Part shown: piece after piece, positions 1-7,445 of the stretch | Layout: every line of letters starts with the position of its first letter | How positions within the stretch are numbered: the first letter of the stretch is position 1 | Source of the DNA: Porphyromonadaceae bacterium UBA3318 | GTDB lineage: Bacteria > Bacteroidota > Bacteroidia > Bacteroidales > Muribaculaceae | Assembly: GCA_002361235.1 (NCBI GenBank) | Contig: DESI01000096.1 | Span: 1-32,785 of the forward strand | Reading direction: 5' to 3' | Length of the DNA: 32,785 bases | Translations under genes and position numbers: made by a program | The notes under the pieces: model-generated | Seen by the model: the letters and a program-made list of their open reading frames with translations, nothing else | Told to the model about the DNA's origin: nothing | Database searches by the model: none

Positions 1-37
1 ATGCCCATGTCGGGCGAACTAAAGTAAAGGGCGGCTA

Positions 38-1678
38 TCAGAAGCCCCCCTTTACAATCCATTCCCCTTTCTTGTTGGAGCCTTTGCGAAAGAGAATTCC
101 TTCCTGCTTCAGTGTGCCCACAATCTTCTGCACGCCGATTCGCGACATACCGATTACCTGCGCCACTTCCTCTAGTGTCATCGTGGAGTTCATGGACAAG
201 ACACGCAGCACCTTGTCCCTGTTGGACTTAATTCCTCTAAGGCTGTCCTGCAGGCCTTCATAAGAGCCGGCTTGTAAACTTTCCGTCTGTGGGACGTGCA
301 TCACGGTCGTTCCGTACATAGACGCCGCGTCGGGTTCCTGTACGACGCTGTATTCATGCACTTCAGGCAATCCGTATTCTTCGTCATACACCCCATACAG
401 ACGCCTCATCGCCGGGATGTCGGGCTGTCGTCCCCGGAATTCAAGGGTCAGCGTCGTGCGGTCGACGCCCCCGGTGGCGGTCACCTCAAGCTTGGGCGCG
501 CAGTGATACACGCTCTGCCACGTCTTGAAGATGCCCTGCAGGCCGCTGCCCGCGCGTTCGCCATATTCCACCATCGCCAGCATCTTCATCATCACGCCGT
601 TGCGCGGGTCGGACGTGCTGTCCTGCAACGCTTCGTTCAGCGACACCCGCATGCTGCCGGGGTTGGCGAACCTGAATCCTTCGGCGCTTTTATGCACCAC
701 TACGCCGCGACGTCCGTAGAAGTCGGCGTTGGCCAGCATGTTGACCGTGGCCTCGCGCACGGTCTTGTGCAGGGGCGTATCGTCGTCCCGGAAGTTGCCC
801 TTGAACATGAACGGCACCTTCAGGTCGGACTGCAGTTTCGGAATGACTTTGAGGATGAAGTCGAACACGTTGCCGCTCCAGTCGCCCGACTGCGAGGTGA
901 TGCGGTCGGACCACCGGGCATACATCCCGTTGCTCCGGTTCTCCTGATAATCCAGAAAATAGTTGGGGAACACCGGCGTGATCTCGTACTCATAGCCGAA
1001 CATAAGCAGTCCCGCCACCGTGGGATGGAACCGGCCGGTGTCCTTGTCCTCGCGTACGGCGCCGATCCTGCGCAGAAACATGGTGTCGTCCTCATGGTTC
1101 CACAGATGCTGCGAACGGATCTGCCTGAAGATGTTGCGGTATGCCTTTACGGTTTCGGGACAGAACACCGACACGTCCAGTCCGGTCAGCAGTCGGTTGT
1201 CGTCGGTCACCAGCGAGGAGTCGCGCATCATCAGTGCCACTTCTTCGAGCGAGCAGTGATAGTCGCCCTCGAAGTTGCGGCGGTATGTTCCGGTGCGTGG
1301 ATCGGCGCCGACATACACCGGGCGCGATGTGCGTTCGGCCCTGGGCACATGGATCACGATCACGTCCTTACCTTCGACCTGGTCCACATACGCCATTCTG
1401 TCTGTCAGGATATTGCTGCTTACTTTCTGACGGTTGTTGACCATGTTCCAGAAATCCTTTATTGTCTTGTAGGCGTCAGGCAGGCCTTCCACCACGAGAC
1501 GTCCGTGCTCTTTTTCGTTGACTCCGAGCACGATCACGCCGCCTTCACTGTTGGCGAAAGCGGAATATGTCTCCCACAGGGAACTGGGGAGTCCGCCACG
1601 ACCGGACTTGACTTCCAGTCCGCGGTTTTCCTTATATGTGGCCAGTCTTTCAAGACTAAAGGATTCCGTCGTCTTCAT
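38..1678 (-). CDS. AlbA_2 (Schlafen-type) ATP-binding regulator with C-terminal winged helix
   Basis: A 546-residue protein of the 'putative DNA-binding / ATP-binding protein' class common in Bacteroidota. The N-terminus has the AlbA_2 (divergent AAA_4) signature: LEVKSGRGGLP near residue 21, then AFANSEGGVIVLGVNE. The middle has a GHKL-like ATPase region (TVREATVNMLANADFYGRR, then NPGSMRVSLNEAL, then GERAGSGLQGIF). The last 60 or so residues form a winged helix (LEEVAQVIGMSRIGVQKIVGTL, ending GSNKKGEWIVKGGF). These proteins are thought to be transcriptional regulators or nucleic-acid-binding ATPases; the target is unknown. The gene stands alone behind a very AT-rich spacer, with no evident operon partner. 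The C-terminal module resembles that of the Fic protein at 19406-20404. Family is confident, function is not. Confidence 0.85.
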   Translation of the reverse strand: MKTTESFSLERLATYKENRGLEVKSGRGGLPSSLWETYSAFANSEGGVIVLGVNEKEHGRLVVEGLPDAYKTIKDFWNMVNNRQKVSSNILTDRMAYVDQVEGKDVIVIHVPRAERTSRPVYVGADPRTGTYRRNFEGDYHCSLEEVALMMRDSSLVTDDNRLLTGLDVSVFCPETVKAYRNIFRQIRSQHLWNHEDDTMFLRRIGAVREDKDTGRFHPTVAGLLMFGYEYEITPVFPNYFLDYQENRSNGMYARWSDRITSQSGDWSGNVFDFILKVIPKLQSDLKVPFMFKGNFRDDDTPLHKTVREATVNMLANADFYGRRGVVVHKSAEGFRFANPGSMRVSLNEALQDSTSDPRNGVMMKMLAMVEYGERAGSGLQGIFKTWQSVYHCAPKLEVTATGGVDRTTLTLEFRGRQPDIPAMRRLYGVYDEEYGLPEVHEYSVVQEPDAASMYGTTVMHVPQTESLQAGSYEGLQDSLRGIKSNRDKVLRVLSMNSTMTLEEVAQVIGMSRIGVQKIVGTLKQEGILFRKGSNKKGEWIVKGGF

Positions 1679-1870
1679 AATTGGCTTTGCCTTTATATGT
1701 GTCTGTATATATTACCCTGATTATAATATATCTTTTATTATATAATATATATGATTATAACGCTTTATTATATATTTTATTACTTATTAAACGCTCTTTT
1801 TATATATTTTATTATTTCTATCAGTCTTTTATTGTATACTTCATCACATATTTTATCGGAGTATTCGGTA
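1679..1870. other. extremely AT-rich spacer
   Basis: This stretch between the AlbA_2 gene start and the lrgB stop is made almost entirely of A and T, with repeated TATA-, TTTAT- and ATATAT-type strings. No gene is visible. It must hold the promoter of the minus-strand AlbA_2 gene and the 3' end of the lrgAB transcript, but no clean TAnnTTTG box or GC-rich hairpin stands out. Confidence 0.6.
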
Positions 1871-2566
1871 TCAGCATATCCCCATCATCTGCATGATGGG
1901 ACCGGCCAGGATTGCGGTCAGGATTCCGTTGATGATTATGCCGAGGGTGGCGAAAGCTCCGTATTGCTCGCCGAATTCCGCCATGCGCGATGTGCCGATG
2001 ACATGGGCGGCGGTGCCCATGCTTATGCTTTTGGCAAATGGATTGACGACATGACCGTAGGAAAGGACTTTGAGTCCGAGTATCGCTCCCGTCAGGCCCA
2101 CGCACACCACGATGGCGGCCGTCAGCGAGGGAATTCCGCCCAATTGCGATGAGATGTCAATGGCAATCGGCGCAGTGACGGATTTTGGAGCAAGAGATAT
2201 TATTATCTCTTTGCTTGCCCCGAGGGCTTTGGCGATGGCCACCACCGACACGATTCCTGCGACGCATCCCGCAAATTCGGATATAAGTATCGGCATGAGT
2301 TGCTGACGTATCGTGCGCAGCTGTGTGTAGAGGGGAACGCCCAAGGCCACTATGGCCGGACGCAACCAGAATTCAACCATGTGGCCGCTTTGGCTGTATG
2401 TCTCGTAACTGATGCCCGTCAGTTTCAGAAATAGTATCAGTACTGCAATCGTGATGAGCACGGGGTTCAATATCACGAGTCCCGTGAGAGTCTGTAGTTT
2501 TCTGGCTCCGAGAAATGTCAGAAACGTGATTGCGATAAGGGAAACGTCACTTTCCAGAAATTCCAT
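1871..2566 (-). CDS. lrgB: LrgB/CidB family membrane protein
   Basis: About 231 residues, the usual LrgB length. Many hydrophobic segments and the family signatures SLAPKSVTAPIAIDIS (mid-protein) and SMGTAAHVIGTSRM are present. LrgB works with LrgA in the inner membrane. The pair was first described as antiholin-like modulators of autolysis; relatives transport small carboxylates such as pyruvate or glycolate (plant PLGG1 is an LrgB/LrgA fusion). I start it at the ATG at 2566 (MEFLESDVSL) instead of the upstream in-frame ATG at 2611, because that gives a 4-base gap to the lrgA stop at 2571 and the usual N-terminus. It is translationally close-coupled to lrgA. Substrate is not inferable from sequence. 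Confidence 0.92.
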   Translation of the reverse strand: MEFLESDVSLIAITFLTFLGARKLQTLTGLVILNPVLITIAVLILFLKLTGISYETYSQSGHMVEFWLRPAIVALGVPLYTQLRTIRQQLMPILISEFAGCVAGIVSVVAIAKALGASKEIIISLAPKSVTAPIAIDISSQLGGIPSLTAAIVVCVGLTGAILGLKVLSYGHVVNPFAKSISMGTAAHVIGTSRMAEFGEQYGAFATLGIIINGILTAILAGPIMQMMGIC

Positions 2567-2570
2567 GATG

Positions 2571-2930
2571 TCAGTGTTTAAATCTGAATTTAAATTTGCG
2601 CGAGTTGACAAACTGGTGCACCCATCCGGTGACTATAAGCACGATGGCGATGCTGAGCAACGTGGCCGTAACGATAGGAAACCATTGCGCGGAGATTATG
2701 TCGAAATAGAGCATTATCGCCACACCCGGGGGCACGAAGAAGAAACCCATGTTTGACACGAGGAATTGACTGATACCTTTTACAGACTCAATGTTGACCA
2801 CCTTATTCTGAAGCAGGGTGGTCAACAGCAACATGCCGATAATGCTTCCGGGAATCGGGATTTTGAAAATCCAGGCGATGAATTCTCCGGCGGCAAGGCA
2901 TGCGAAAATAATCGAACACTGTTTAACCAT
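2571..2930 (-). CDS. lrgA: LrgA/CidA family membrane protein
   Basis: About 119 residues with four hydrophobic segments and the LrgA/CidA core: IPIPGSIIGMLLL early, then LVSNMGFFFVPPGVAIM. It would pair with the LrgB product immediately downstream as a membrane complex, either holin/antiholin-like or a carboxylate transporter. An in-frame ATG exists at 2999, but the ATG at 2930 (MVKQCSIIFACLAAGE) gives the normal family start and leaves a perfect -7 box (2972-2979) upstream of the gene. It is the first gene of a two-gene operon. Confidence 0.9.
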   Translation of the reverse strand: MVKQCSIIFACLAAGEFIAWIFKIPIPGSIIGMLLLTTLLQNKVVNIESVKGISQFLVSNMGFFFVPPGVAIMLYFDIISAQWFPIVTATLLSIAIVLIVTGWVHQFVNSRKFKFRFKH

Positions 2931-2971
2931 AGAATTATTAACCTTAATCACTATTAACCTTAATCCGACCG

Positions 2972-2979
2972 CAAAGTTA
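2972..2979 (-). promoter_or_regulatory. -7 box of the lrgAB promoter
   Basis: The minus strand reads TAACTTTG, an exact match to the Bacteroidota -7 consensus TAnnTTTG, about 42 bases before the lrgA ATG at 2930. No convincing -33 TTG element is visible at the right spacing. Confidence 0.6.
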
Positions 2980-2999
2980 CAACTTTTTTCCGGTACCAC

Positions 3000-3228
3000 G
3001 TCTATATTCTGTATATTCGACCAACTATGCCTGCGCCTCTGCCCGACAATTCATGATGGGATTCACGACTTCGTAATCGTGCAACCATGCAATCGGGCTG
3101 TCATCGGAATATAGTTCGTTAAAAATTGCCATGCTCCGGAAAATCCGCTGGCCCGAAAATGGAGTAAGAGATAGAGATGGATGTGGAGCTGAGGGATTTC
3201 GTTGGATGTATGACAGCATGGAGCAATC
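3000..3228. other. intergenic, no supported gene
   Basis: This lies between the lrgA promoter and the MITE-like element. A 64-codon minus-strand reading frame (3025-3219) crosses it. Its second half (AIFNELYSDDSPIAWLHDYEV) has a protein-like look, but I recognise no family. It could be a gene fragment or chance. Confidence 0.4.
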
Positions 3229-3566
3229 TTAGGCTCTGTTCCTTAAAAAATATTAACGCCAAGGCGGTGGATTTTCGAGGTAATTTTGCCGATCTGTGAG
3301 GGAGCAGCCTCGCGGCTGTGACCGAGCAGAACGGTAAAATTAACCGAAAAGACACCGGGCAAGGCACAGAATAATTAAATATCGAATAAACAAGGCCTGT
3401 CCATAATGAAAACGCCAAAAGAGAAATTACCTCCGTCTCGCAGTTGCACCTCATCTTTGGCCTTTTGACTCAGTCGCATAGCCCGCTATGCTCCTGAGTC
3501 GGCAAGACCAAATCTGAGGCACACCTGCGACCCTGGCGTAAATATTTTTTAAGGAACAGAGCCTTA
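3229..3566. mobile_element. MITE-like non-autonomous element
   Basis: A 332-bp segment (3232-3563) is bounded by inverted ends that match at 31 of 33 positions, each beginning GGCTCTGTTCCTTAAAAAAT from the outside. The direct trinucleotide TTA flanks both sides (3229-3231 and 3564-3566) and fits a target-site duplication. There is no transposase inside. The interior is strongly structured: an imperfect palindrome with arms 3438-3473 and 3494-3530, enclosing a further 7-bp stem (3476-3482 with 3485-3491). A short CAGCC/GGCTG hairpin lies in the left half. TTA or TA duplications with GGCTCTG-type ends recall IS5-family elements; that assignment is inference. It sits 80 bases upstream of the NigD-like gene and may affect its transcription. 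Confidence 0.75.
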
Positions 3567-3646
3567 TAAAAAAGTTGGTATCCGGTGCAAGGTTTTCATT
3601 ATCCTCGGATTTAATATAACAGAACAACCAATAAAATCACAATGAT

Positions 3647-4381
3647 ATGGCAAGACAACATCTTATATTATCTGTAGTCGGAGTTGTGCTACTTATGATG
3701 CTTCCATCATGTATCAATGACGACGATTCTTCCGAGTTGCTGAGACCGACAGCACTTGTCACCGTATGTCCTGATGCTGATGGCAGCTTTATAATGCAAC
3801 TCGACGACGAGACCCGGTTAGTACCGACGAATCTGAAGTCTTCTCCTTTCGGAGCAAAAGAAGTCAGAGCCCTTGTGAACTATACGGAAACCAATGTTTC
3901 GCCACAAGACAAAAACACAAGGTATGTCGAAGTCAACTGGCTTGACAGCATCCGCACCAAATTGCCGGTGAAAACTCTGGGTGAACAAGATGCCGACAAG
4001 TTTGGGAATGATCCCGTTGAAATCGTGCAGGATTGGGTTACTGTGGCTGAAGACGGCTATCTGACGCTGCGGATACGCACTCTCTGGAGTTCTCCTCATG
4101 CCACCCATGTTCTTAATCTTGTGACCGGGACCAATCCGGAAGACCCCTATGAGCTTGAATTAAGACACGATGCCAAAGGTGACACAAACGGGAATTGGGG
4201 AGACGCTTTGATAGCGTTTAATCTTAACAAACTGCCTGGAGCCGACGCCGGCAAAGCCGGAATCAAACTGAAGTGGAAGTCCTTCACTGGCGAAAAATCT
4301 GCTGAGTTTGAGATAAAGATGCGCCCTCTGAAACAAGAAATCGACGCATACAATATCCGGTATTCCAACGGCATAGAATAA
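3647..4381 (+). CDS. NigD-like lipoprotein
   Basis: 244 residues with a lipoprotein signal peptide (hydrophobic stretch, then LPSCINDDD; lipidated Cys about 22, followed by acidic residues as in exported Bacteroidota surface lipoproteins). The body resembles the NigD family: an N-terminal small beta domain with VTVCPDADGSFIMQLDD and VRALVNYTE, and a C-terminal beta-sandwich with YLTLRIRTLW and HVLNLVTG followed by ELELRHDAKGD. NigD-like proteins are widespread in Bacteroidales; their molecular role is unknown. It is followed after 105 bases by the Ig-like lipoprotein, and the two may be co-transcribed. The MITE-like element lies directly upstream. Confidence 0.8.
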   Translation: MARQHLILSVVGVVLLMMLPSCINDDDSSELLRPTALVTVCPDADGSFIMQLDDETRLVPTNLKSSPFGAKEVRALVNYTETNVSPQDKNTRYVEVNWLDSIRTKLPVKTLGEQDADKFGNDPVEIVQDWVTVAEDGYLTLRIRTLWSSPHATHVLNLVTGTNPEDPYELELRHDAKGDTNGNWGDALIAFNLNKLPGADAGKAGIKLKWKSFTGEKSAEFEIKMRPLKQEIDAYNIRYSNGIE

Positions 4382-4486
4382 AACAGCAAAAAAATCATCC
4401 TCCCGATGCAAGATTTTGCAAAAGGAAGATTTAATAAAAATGAGAGCTCTCAGGAAATAGGTTACAACTATAAACATACAACTACG

Positions 4487-5062
4487 ATGAAAATATCAAA
4501 GTTTTTCAAACTCACCGCAGCGATGCTGGCCTGTGTGTCCGCAGTGGCAATCACATCCTGCGCCAGCGACGATGATCCCAAAGACCCCGAACTCAAGTTC
4601 GACCCGGCCAATGTGGCTGTGACACCCGGAGCAACCGCAACAGTGACAGTAAGTGGCGGCACGGCTCCATTCACCGTCGCATCGAGCGATGAAATAATCG
4701 CTACGGCACAAGCCGACAACGGCACCATCACGGTTACAGGCGTAAAGGAAGGTACGGCTACCATCACGGTTACTGATGCCAAGCAGGTCAAAGGCCAATT
4801 CACCGTCACTGTCATGGAATCGGCCGAGCAAGGCCTTGATTTTGACAAAAAGAGTGTGTCAGTAGCGGTTGGAGAAGAAGAAACCGTAACAGTCATAGGA
4901 GACACGATGCCTTATACCGCAACAGCGACAGATACGGAAATTGCAACCGTTACAGTACAGGACGACAAAATCACCATAAAGGGTGTGAAAGCCGGAACCA
5001 CCTCTGTTACAGTCACAGCCAATGACAAGAAAACAGGCACAATCTCCGTTACAGTAGAGTAA
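4487..5062 (+). CDS. Ig-like (Big_2-type) domain lipoprotein
   Basis: About 191 residues. A lipoprotein signal ends in ITSCASDDD (Cys about 25). Two tandem Ig-like repeats follow, at about 33-108 and 113-191. Both show the pattern 'V.V..G...TVTV.G.' then 'I..V....I.I.GVK.GT...TVT', closing with FTVTVME and ISVTVE. Such domains act as structural or adhesive modules on the cell surface; no ligand can be named. I chose the ATG at 4487 over the in-frame ATG at 4406 because the signal peptide begins there (MKISKFFKL). A hairpin at 5089-5119 ends the unit before the sigma factor gene. Confidence 0.82.
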   Translation: MKISKFFKLTAAMLACVSAVAITSCASDDDPKDPELKFDPANVAVTPGATATVTVSGGTAPFTVASSDEIIATAQADNGTITVTGVKEGTATITVTDAKQVKGQFTVTVMESAEQGLDFDKKSVSVAVGEEETVTVIGDTMPYTATATDTEIATVTVQDDKITIKGVKAGTTSVTVTANDKKTGTISVTVE

Positions 5063-5088
5063 AAAAACCGCGAACCATTATTGGCGAA

Positions 5089-5119
5089 GGAGAAACGGAT
5101 GTCTTATAACCGTTTCTCC
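5089..5119 (+). terminator. hairpin, probable terminator
   Basis: A perfect 10-bp stem (GGAGAAACGG at 5089-5098 with CCGTTTCTCC at 5110-5119) around an 11-base loop follows the Ig-like lipoprotein stop by 26 bases. The downstream bases are T-rich but not a clean U-tract. It would separate the lipoprotein pair from the sigma-factor operon. Confidence 0.5.
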
Positions 5120-5147
5120 CGAGCCTTTCTTATAAATCGAAGGTCTG

Positions 5148-5699
5148 GTGGCATCCATAGAAACTGACAACGAGGAACAGATTCTTGACCTTGTCAAACA
5201 AGGCGATCCTATGGCTATGAGAACGGTATATTCCACATACGTCCGATATCTTGCAGCTGTATGTTCTCGCTATATCGTTAATGATGAAGATGTAAAAGAT
5301 GTTCTTCAAGACAGTTTCTTAAAGATTTTTTCAGGTATTCTTTCATTTCAATATCGTGGAAAAGGTTCTCTGAAAGGATGGATGACAAAAATCACCGTTA
5401 ATGAAACACTGAAATTTCTTCAAAAAAACAATCGCTTTGAATTTGTTGAAATATCGGAACAAGAACATGACAAACCTGATCAGGATCCGGATGTGGATGC
5501 ACTGCCTTCATCAGTGTTGTTCAAGCTTATACGTGAACTTCCCGATGGATATAGAACAATATTCAACTTATATGTCGTTGAAAACAAAAGCCATAAGGAG
5601 ATTGCAAAATTGCTTGACATAAAAGAAAGCACTTCAGCCTCACAATTGCACCGCGCTAAATCTTTACTGGCGACTAAAATCAGGCAATATTACTATTAA
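5148..5699 (+). CDS. ECF RNA polymerase sigma-70 factor
   Basis: 183 residues with the two ECF domains. Region 2 lies at about 13-80 (LVKQGDPMAMRTVYSTYVRYL, then DVKDVLQDSFLKIF, then GKGSLKGWMTKI). Region 4 lies at about 125-180 (LPDGYRTIFNLYVVENKSHKEIA, then SQLHRAKSLL). It would direct RNA polymerase to a small regulon. The start is the GTG at 5148; an in-frame TAA at 5133-5135 excludes a longer form. The next gene begins 13 bases after the stop and encodes a membrane protein with a short N-terminal cytoplasmic part, so the two form a likely sigma/anti-sigma pair. No -33/-7 autoregulatory promoter was identified. Confidence 0.92.
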   Translation: MASIETDNEEQILDLVKQGDPMAMRTVYSTYVRYLAAVCSRYIVNDEDVKDVLQDSFLKIFSGILSFQYRGKGSLKGWMTKITVNETLKFLQKNNRFEFVEISEQEHDKPDQDPDVDALPSSVLFKLIRELPDGYRTIFNLYVVENKSHKEIAKLLDIKESTSASQLHRAKSLLATKIRQYYY

Positions 5700-5712
5700 T
5701 ACCCATATTACC

Positions 5713-7002
5713 ATGAACGAAGATTGGCTACATAAAGTCCATGACCGGATGACCGGCTACGAAATTGACGAGCCGGATAATCTGTGGGAGGCCATAGAAG
5801 CACAACGGGCTGAAACTTCATCCCCTTCCCGTCCGATGAAGCGCCCTGTGATGATATGGGTAAAAAGGAGTATCGCTGCCGCCGCAATGATTGCAGTCGT
5901 CATATCAGCAGGCGTTCATTTAATCAATATAAACCAGGAAGCATCCCTGGCACCACTGCGGACCAAAGCAACCGATAATCCTGTGATCAGTCCGGAAATT
6001 CGTCCGCAGAACACAATGGCTCACGCCGTTCGGGACAAACAACCGTCTAAAACCCTGATTGCTCAAAACATACTCCCGGCGCATGGCTCCGACATATTGC
6101 CTGCCATACCATCTGCGCAAACTGAAATACAGGCGGAGGCGCAGACCGCCGATAATCATACTTATGAAAATCGGGATAATCCGGCTGTGGTCGAAGAAAA
6201 ACCGGTTAAACCCAATGACACCGCAGAAAGAGTTGAGCGTATGGAAAAGCAACAGTTCCATCCGGATGCTGATAGTGGCCACATAGCATCAATACCTAAG
6301 AAAGTGTCGGCCTCGAACAATGTATCCGTTGCCATATACAGTTCGGGGGGAACCGGTTCTGCTTTGAGCTACAGTTCTAACGGGGATTTATTTGTCGGAG
6401 CAGGCGTCGGACCGGATAATTCAGACTGGGCAGACAATCCCTTGTTAGGTATTCTTGTCTTTAATCAAGGCAAAGACATTGAAACTGACATCAAACATCA
6501 CCTTCCTATAAGGGCCGGAGTTTCCTTTACGTATAATTTCAACGAAAGAATCGGCATAGAAACAGGGCTGAGTTATACCAACCTTACCTCCGATGTCAGG
6601 GAAGGCAGCGAGAGCCATTATTATACCGGCGAACAGAAGCTGCATTATATCGGCATCCCTCTCAACGTGAAATACCGTTTTATTTCGTGGAAAAGATTGG
6701 ACCTGTATGCATCGACCGGGGTACTTGCAGAGAAATGCGTTTCTGCAAAACTTGACAAGGATTATTTCCTCGACCAGCAAAAGAAGAAAAGGGTGTCGGA
6801 GAATCTGTCAGAAAAACCCATGCAATGGTCGGTTAATGCCTCAGTCGGAGTTCAATGCACTCTTGTAAAGTCAATGAGTATATTCGTTGAACCCGGAATC
6901 AGCTACTATTTCAATGACGGAACAGATATCCGGACGATTTATAAAGAAAAACCCTTTAATTTCAATTTGAACCTGGGTATAAGGTTTTCATTTGGGAAAT
7001 AG
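5713..7002 (+). CDS. anti-sigma-like membrane protein with C-terminal outer-membrane beta-barrel domain
   Basis: 429 residues. Residues 1-45 are soluble and acidic, with the pattern MNEDWLHKVHDRM..YE..EPDNLWEAIE typical of proteins encoded after Bacteroidales ECF sigma genes. A single transmembrane segment follows at about 53-72 (IAAAAMIAVVISAGVHLI). Residues 75-235 are low-complexity and Pro/Glu/Gln-rich. From about 245 to the end there is an outer-membrane beta-barrel of the OMP_b-brl type (IRAGVSFTYNFNERIGIETGLSYT, then YIGIPLNVKYRF, ending FNLNLGIRFSF). The likely role is sequestering the sigma factor at the inner membrane; the barrel could sense or contact the envelope. Having an inner-membrane anchor and a barrel in one chain is odd, although such fusions recur in this phylum. 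The function is inferred from context. Confidence 0.75.
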   Translation: MNEDWLHKVHDRMTGYEIDEPDNLWEAIEAQRAETSSPSRPMKRPVMIWVKRSIAAAAMIAVVISAGVHLININQEASLAPLRTKATDNPVISPEIRPQNTMAHAVRDKQPSKTLIAQNILPAHGSDILPAIPSAQTEIQAEAQTADNHTYENRDNPAVVEEKPVKPNDTAERVERMEKQQFHPDADSGHIASIPKKVSASNNVSVAIYSSGGTGSALSYSSNGDLFVGAGVGPDNSDWADNPLLGILVFNQGKDIETDIKHHLPIRAGVSFTYNFNERIGIETGLSYTNLTSDVREGSESHYYTGEQKLHYIGIPLNVKYRFISWKRLDLYASTGVLAEKCVSAKLDKDYFLDQQKKKRVSENLSEKPMQWSVNASVGVQCTLVKSMSIFVEPGISYYFNDGTDIRTIYKEKPFNFNLNLGIRFSFGK

Positions 7003-7082
7003 GATAAGGGACCCGTTATACTGAATGCTGCTGACAGATAATATTGAATTGAGTTCAGGGATATTAAGAGCTGTTTAAAAAC
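7003..7082. other. intergenic, no gene seen
   Basis: A short stretch between the barrel-protein stop and the perfect inverted repeat. It ends in GAGCTGTTTAAAAACT, which has the look of an insertion-sequence end, but no partner end was found. Confidence 0.3.
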
Positions 7083-7137
7083 TATTACTGTCCGCTAAAC
7101 TTTTAAGTTGACCTCAAAAGTTTAGCGGACAGTAATA
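7083..7137. repeat. perfect 22-bp inverted repeat, probable insertion-sequence scar
   Basis: The arms 7083-7104 and 7116-7137 are exact reverse complements (outer part TATTACTGTCCGCTAAAC) around an 11-base spacer. The repeat lies exactly where the coding similarity of the GH115-like remnant stops. It could be two insertion-sequence ends joined after loss of the interior, a minimal element, or a bidirectional terminator. The core TGTCCGCTA resembles TGTCCGTTA in the inverted ends of the DUF1016-Fic island. Confidence 0.65.
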
Positions 7138-7342
7138 CTTGGAAATCCTTCGACAGATTTTCCGCAGCGATAATCGCCGCCGAATCCACCTTCTGATCTA
7201 TATAGACAGCGGCAGGTTTCCCATTCTCGATCAGCGGATAATAACCCTTCCGGGCATCAAACGATATAAACTTCTCGGCTCCCACAGCGGCGACCGCCGC
7301 CATCATAGCCGAGAGCTATAATCCCATCTTCAACTTGCGCAT
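7137..7342 (-). pseudogene. N-terminal remnant of a GH115-like glycoside hydrolase
   Basis: Reading the minus strand from the ATG at 7342 gives MRKLKMGL, an in-frame TAG, then LSAMMAAVAAVGAEKF. This is a signal peptide interrupted by a nonsense codon. It continues ISFDARKGYYPLIENGKPAAV and YIDQKVDSAAIIAAENLSKDF. The pattern of a 'fplv..gk.A.i.vd....aa...Aa.nLs.D' opening is the usual start of GH115 alpha-glucuronidases and related enzymes. The reading then runs into the perfect inverted repeat and ends. Only about 68 codons of a gene that normally exceeds 800 remain. It lies 103 bases downstream of the GH43 gene on the same strand, so it was probably the last gene of the GH125-EEP-GH43 operon. 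The family call rests on a short segment. Confidence 0.5.
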
Positions 7343-7445
7343 ACGTTGTTATTGTTTCTCGAGCCACTCCACTCCGGAATCCTCTCACTTAAACAACGTT
7401 ATATCATCCGATATCGTATTCAAACGCCGCGTCGACGCTCTTTCA
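7343..7445. other. short intergenic between GH43 and the GH115-like remnant
   Basis: No gene, hairpin or promoter box stands out here. It is longer than the other gaps of this operon. Confidence 0.3.

Noticed and set aside
296..1720. 474-codon plus-strand reading frame
   Set aside because: It is antisense to the well-supported AlbA_2 gene and rich in His/Val/Arg as expected of a shadow frame.
3119..3454. Minus-strand reading frame of 111 codons
   Set aside because: It lies mostly inside the MITE-like element and reads through its inverted end. No domain or start context supports it.
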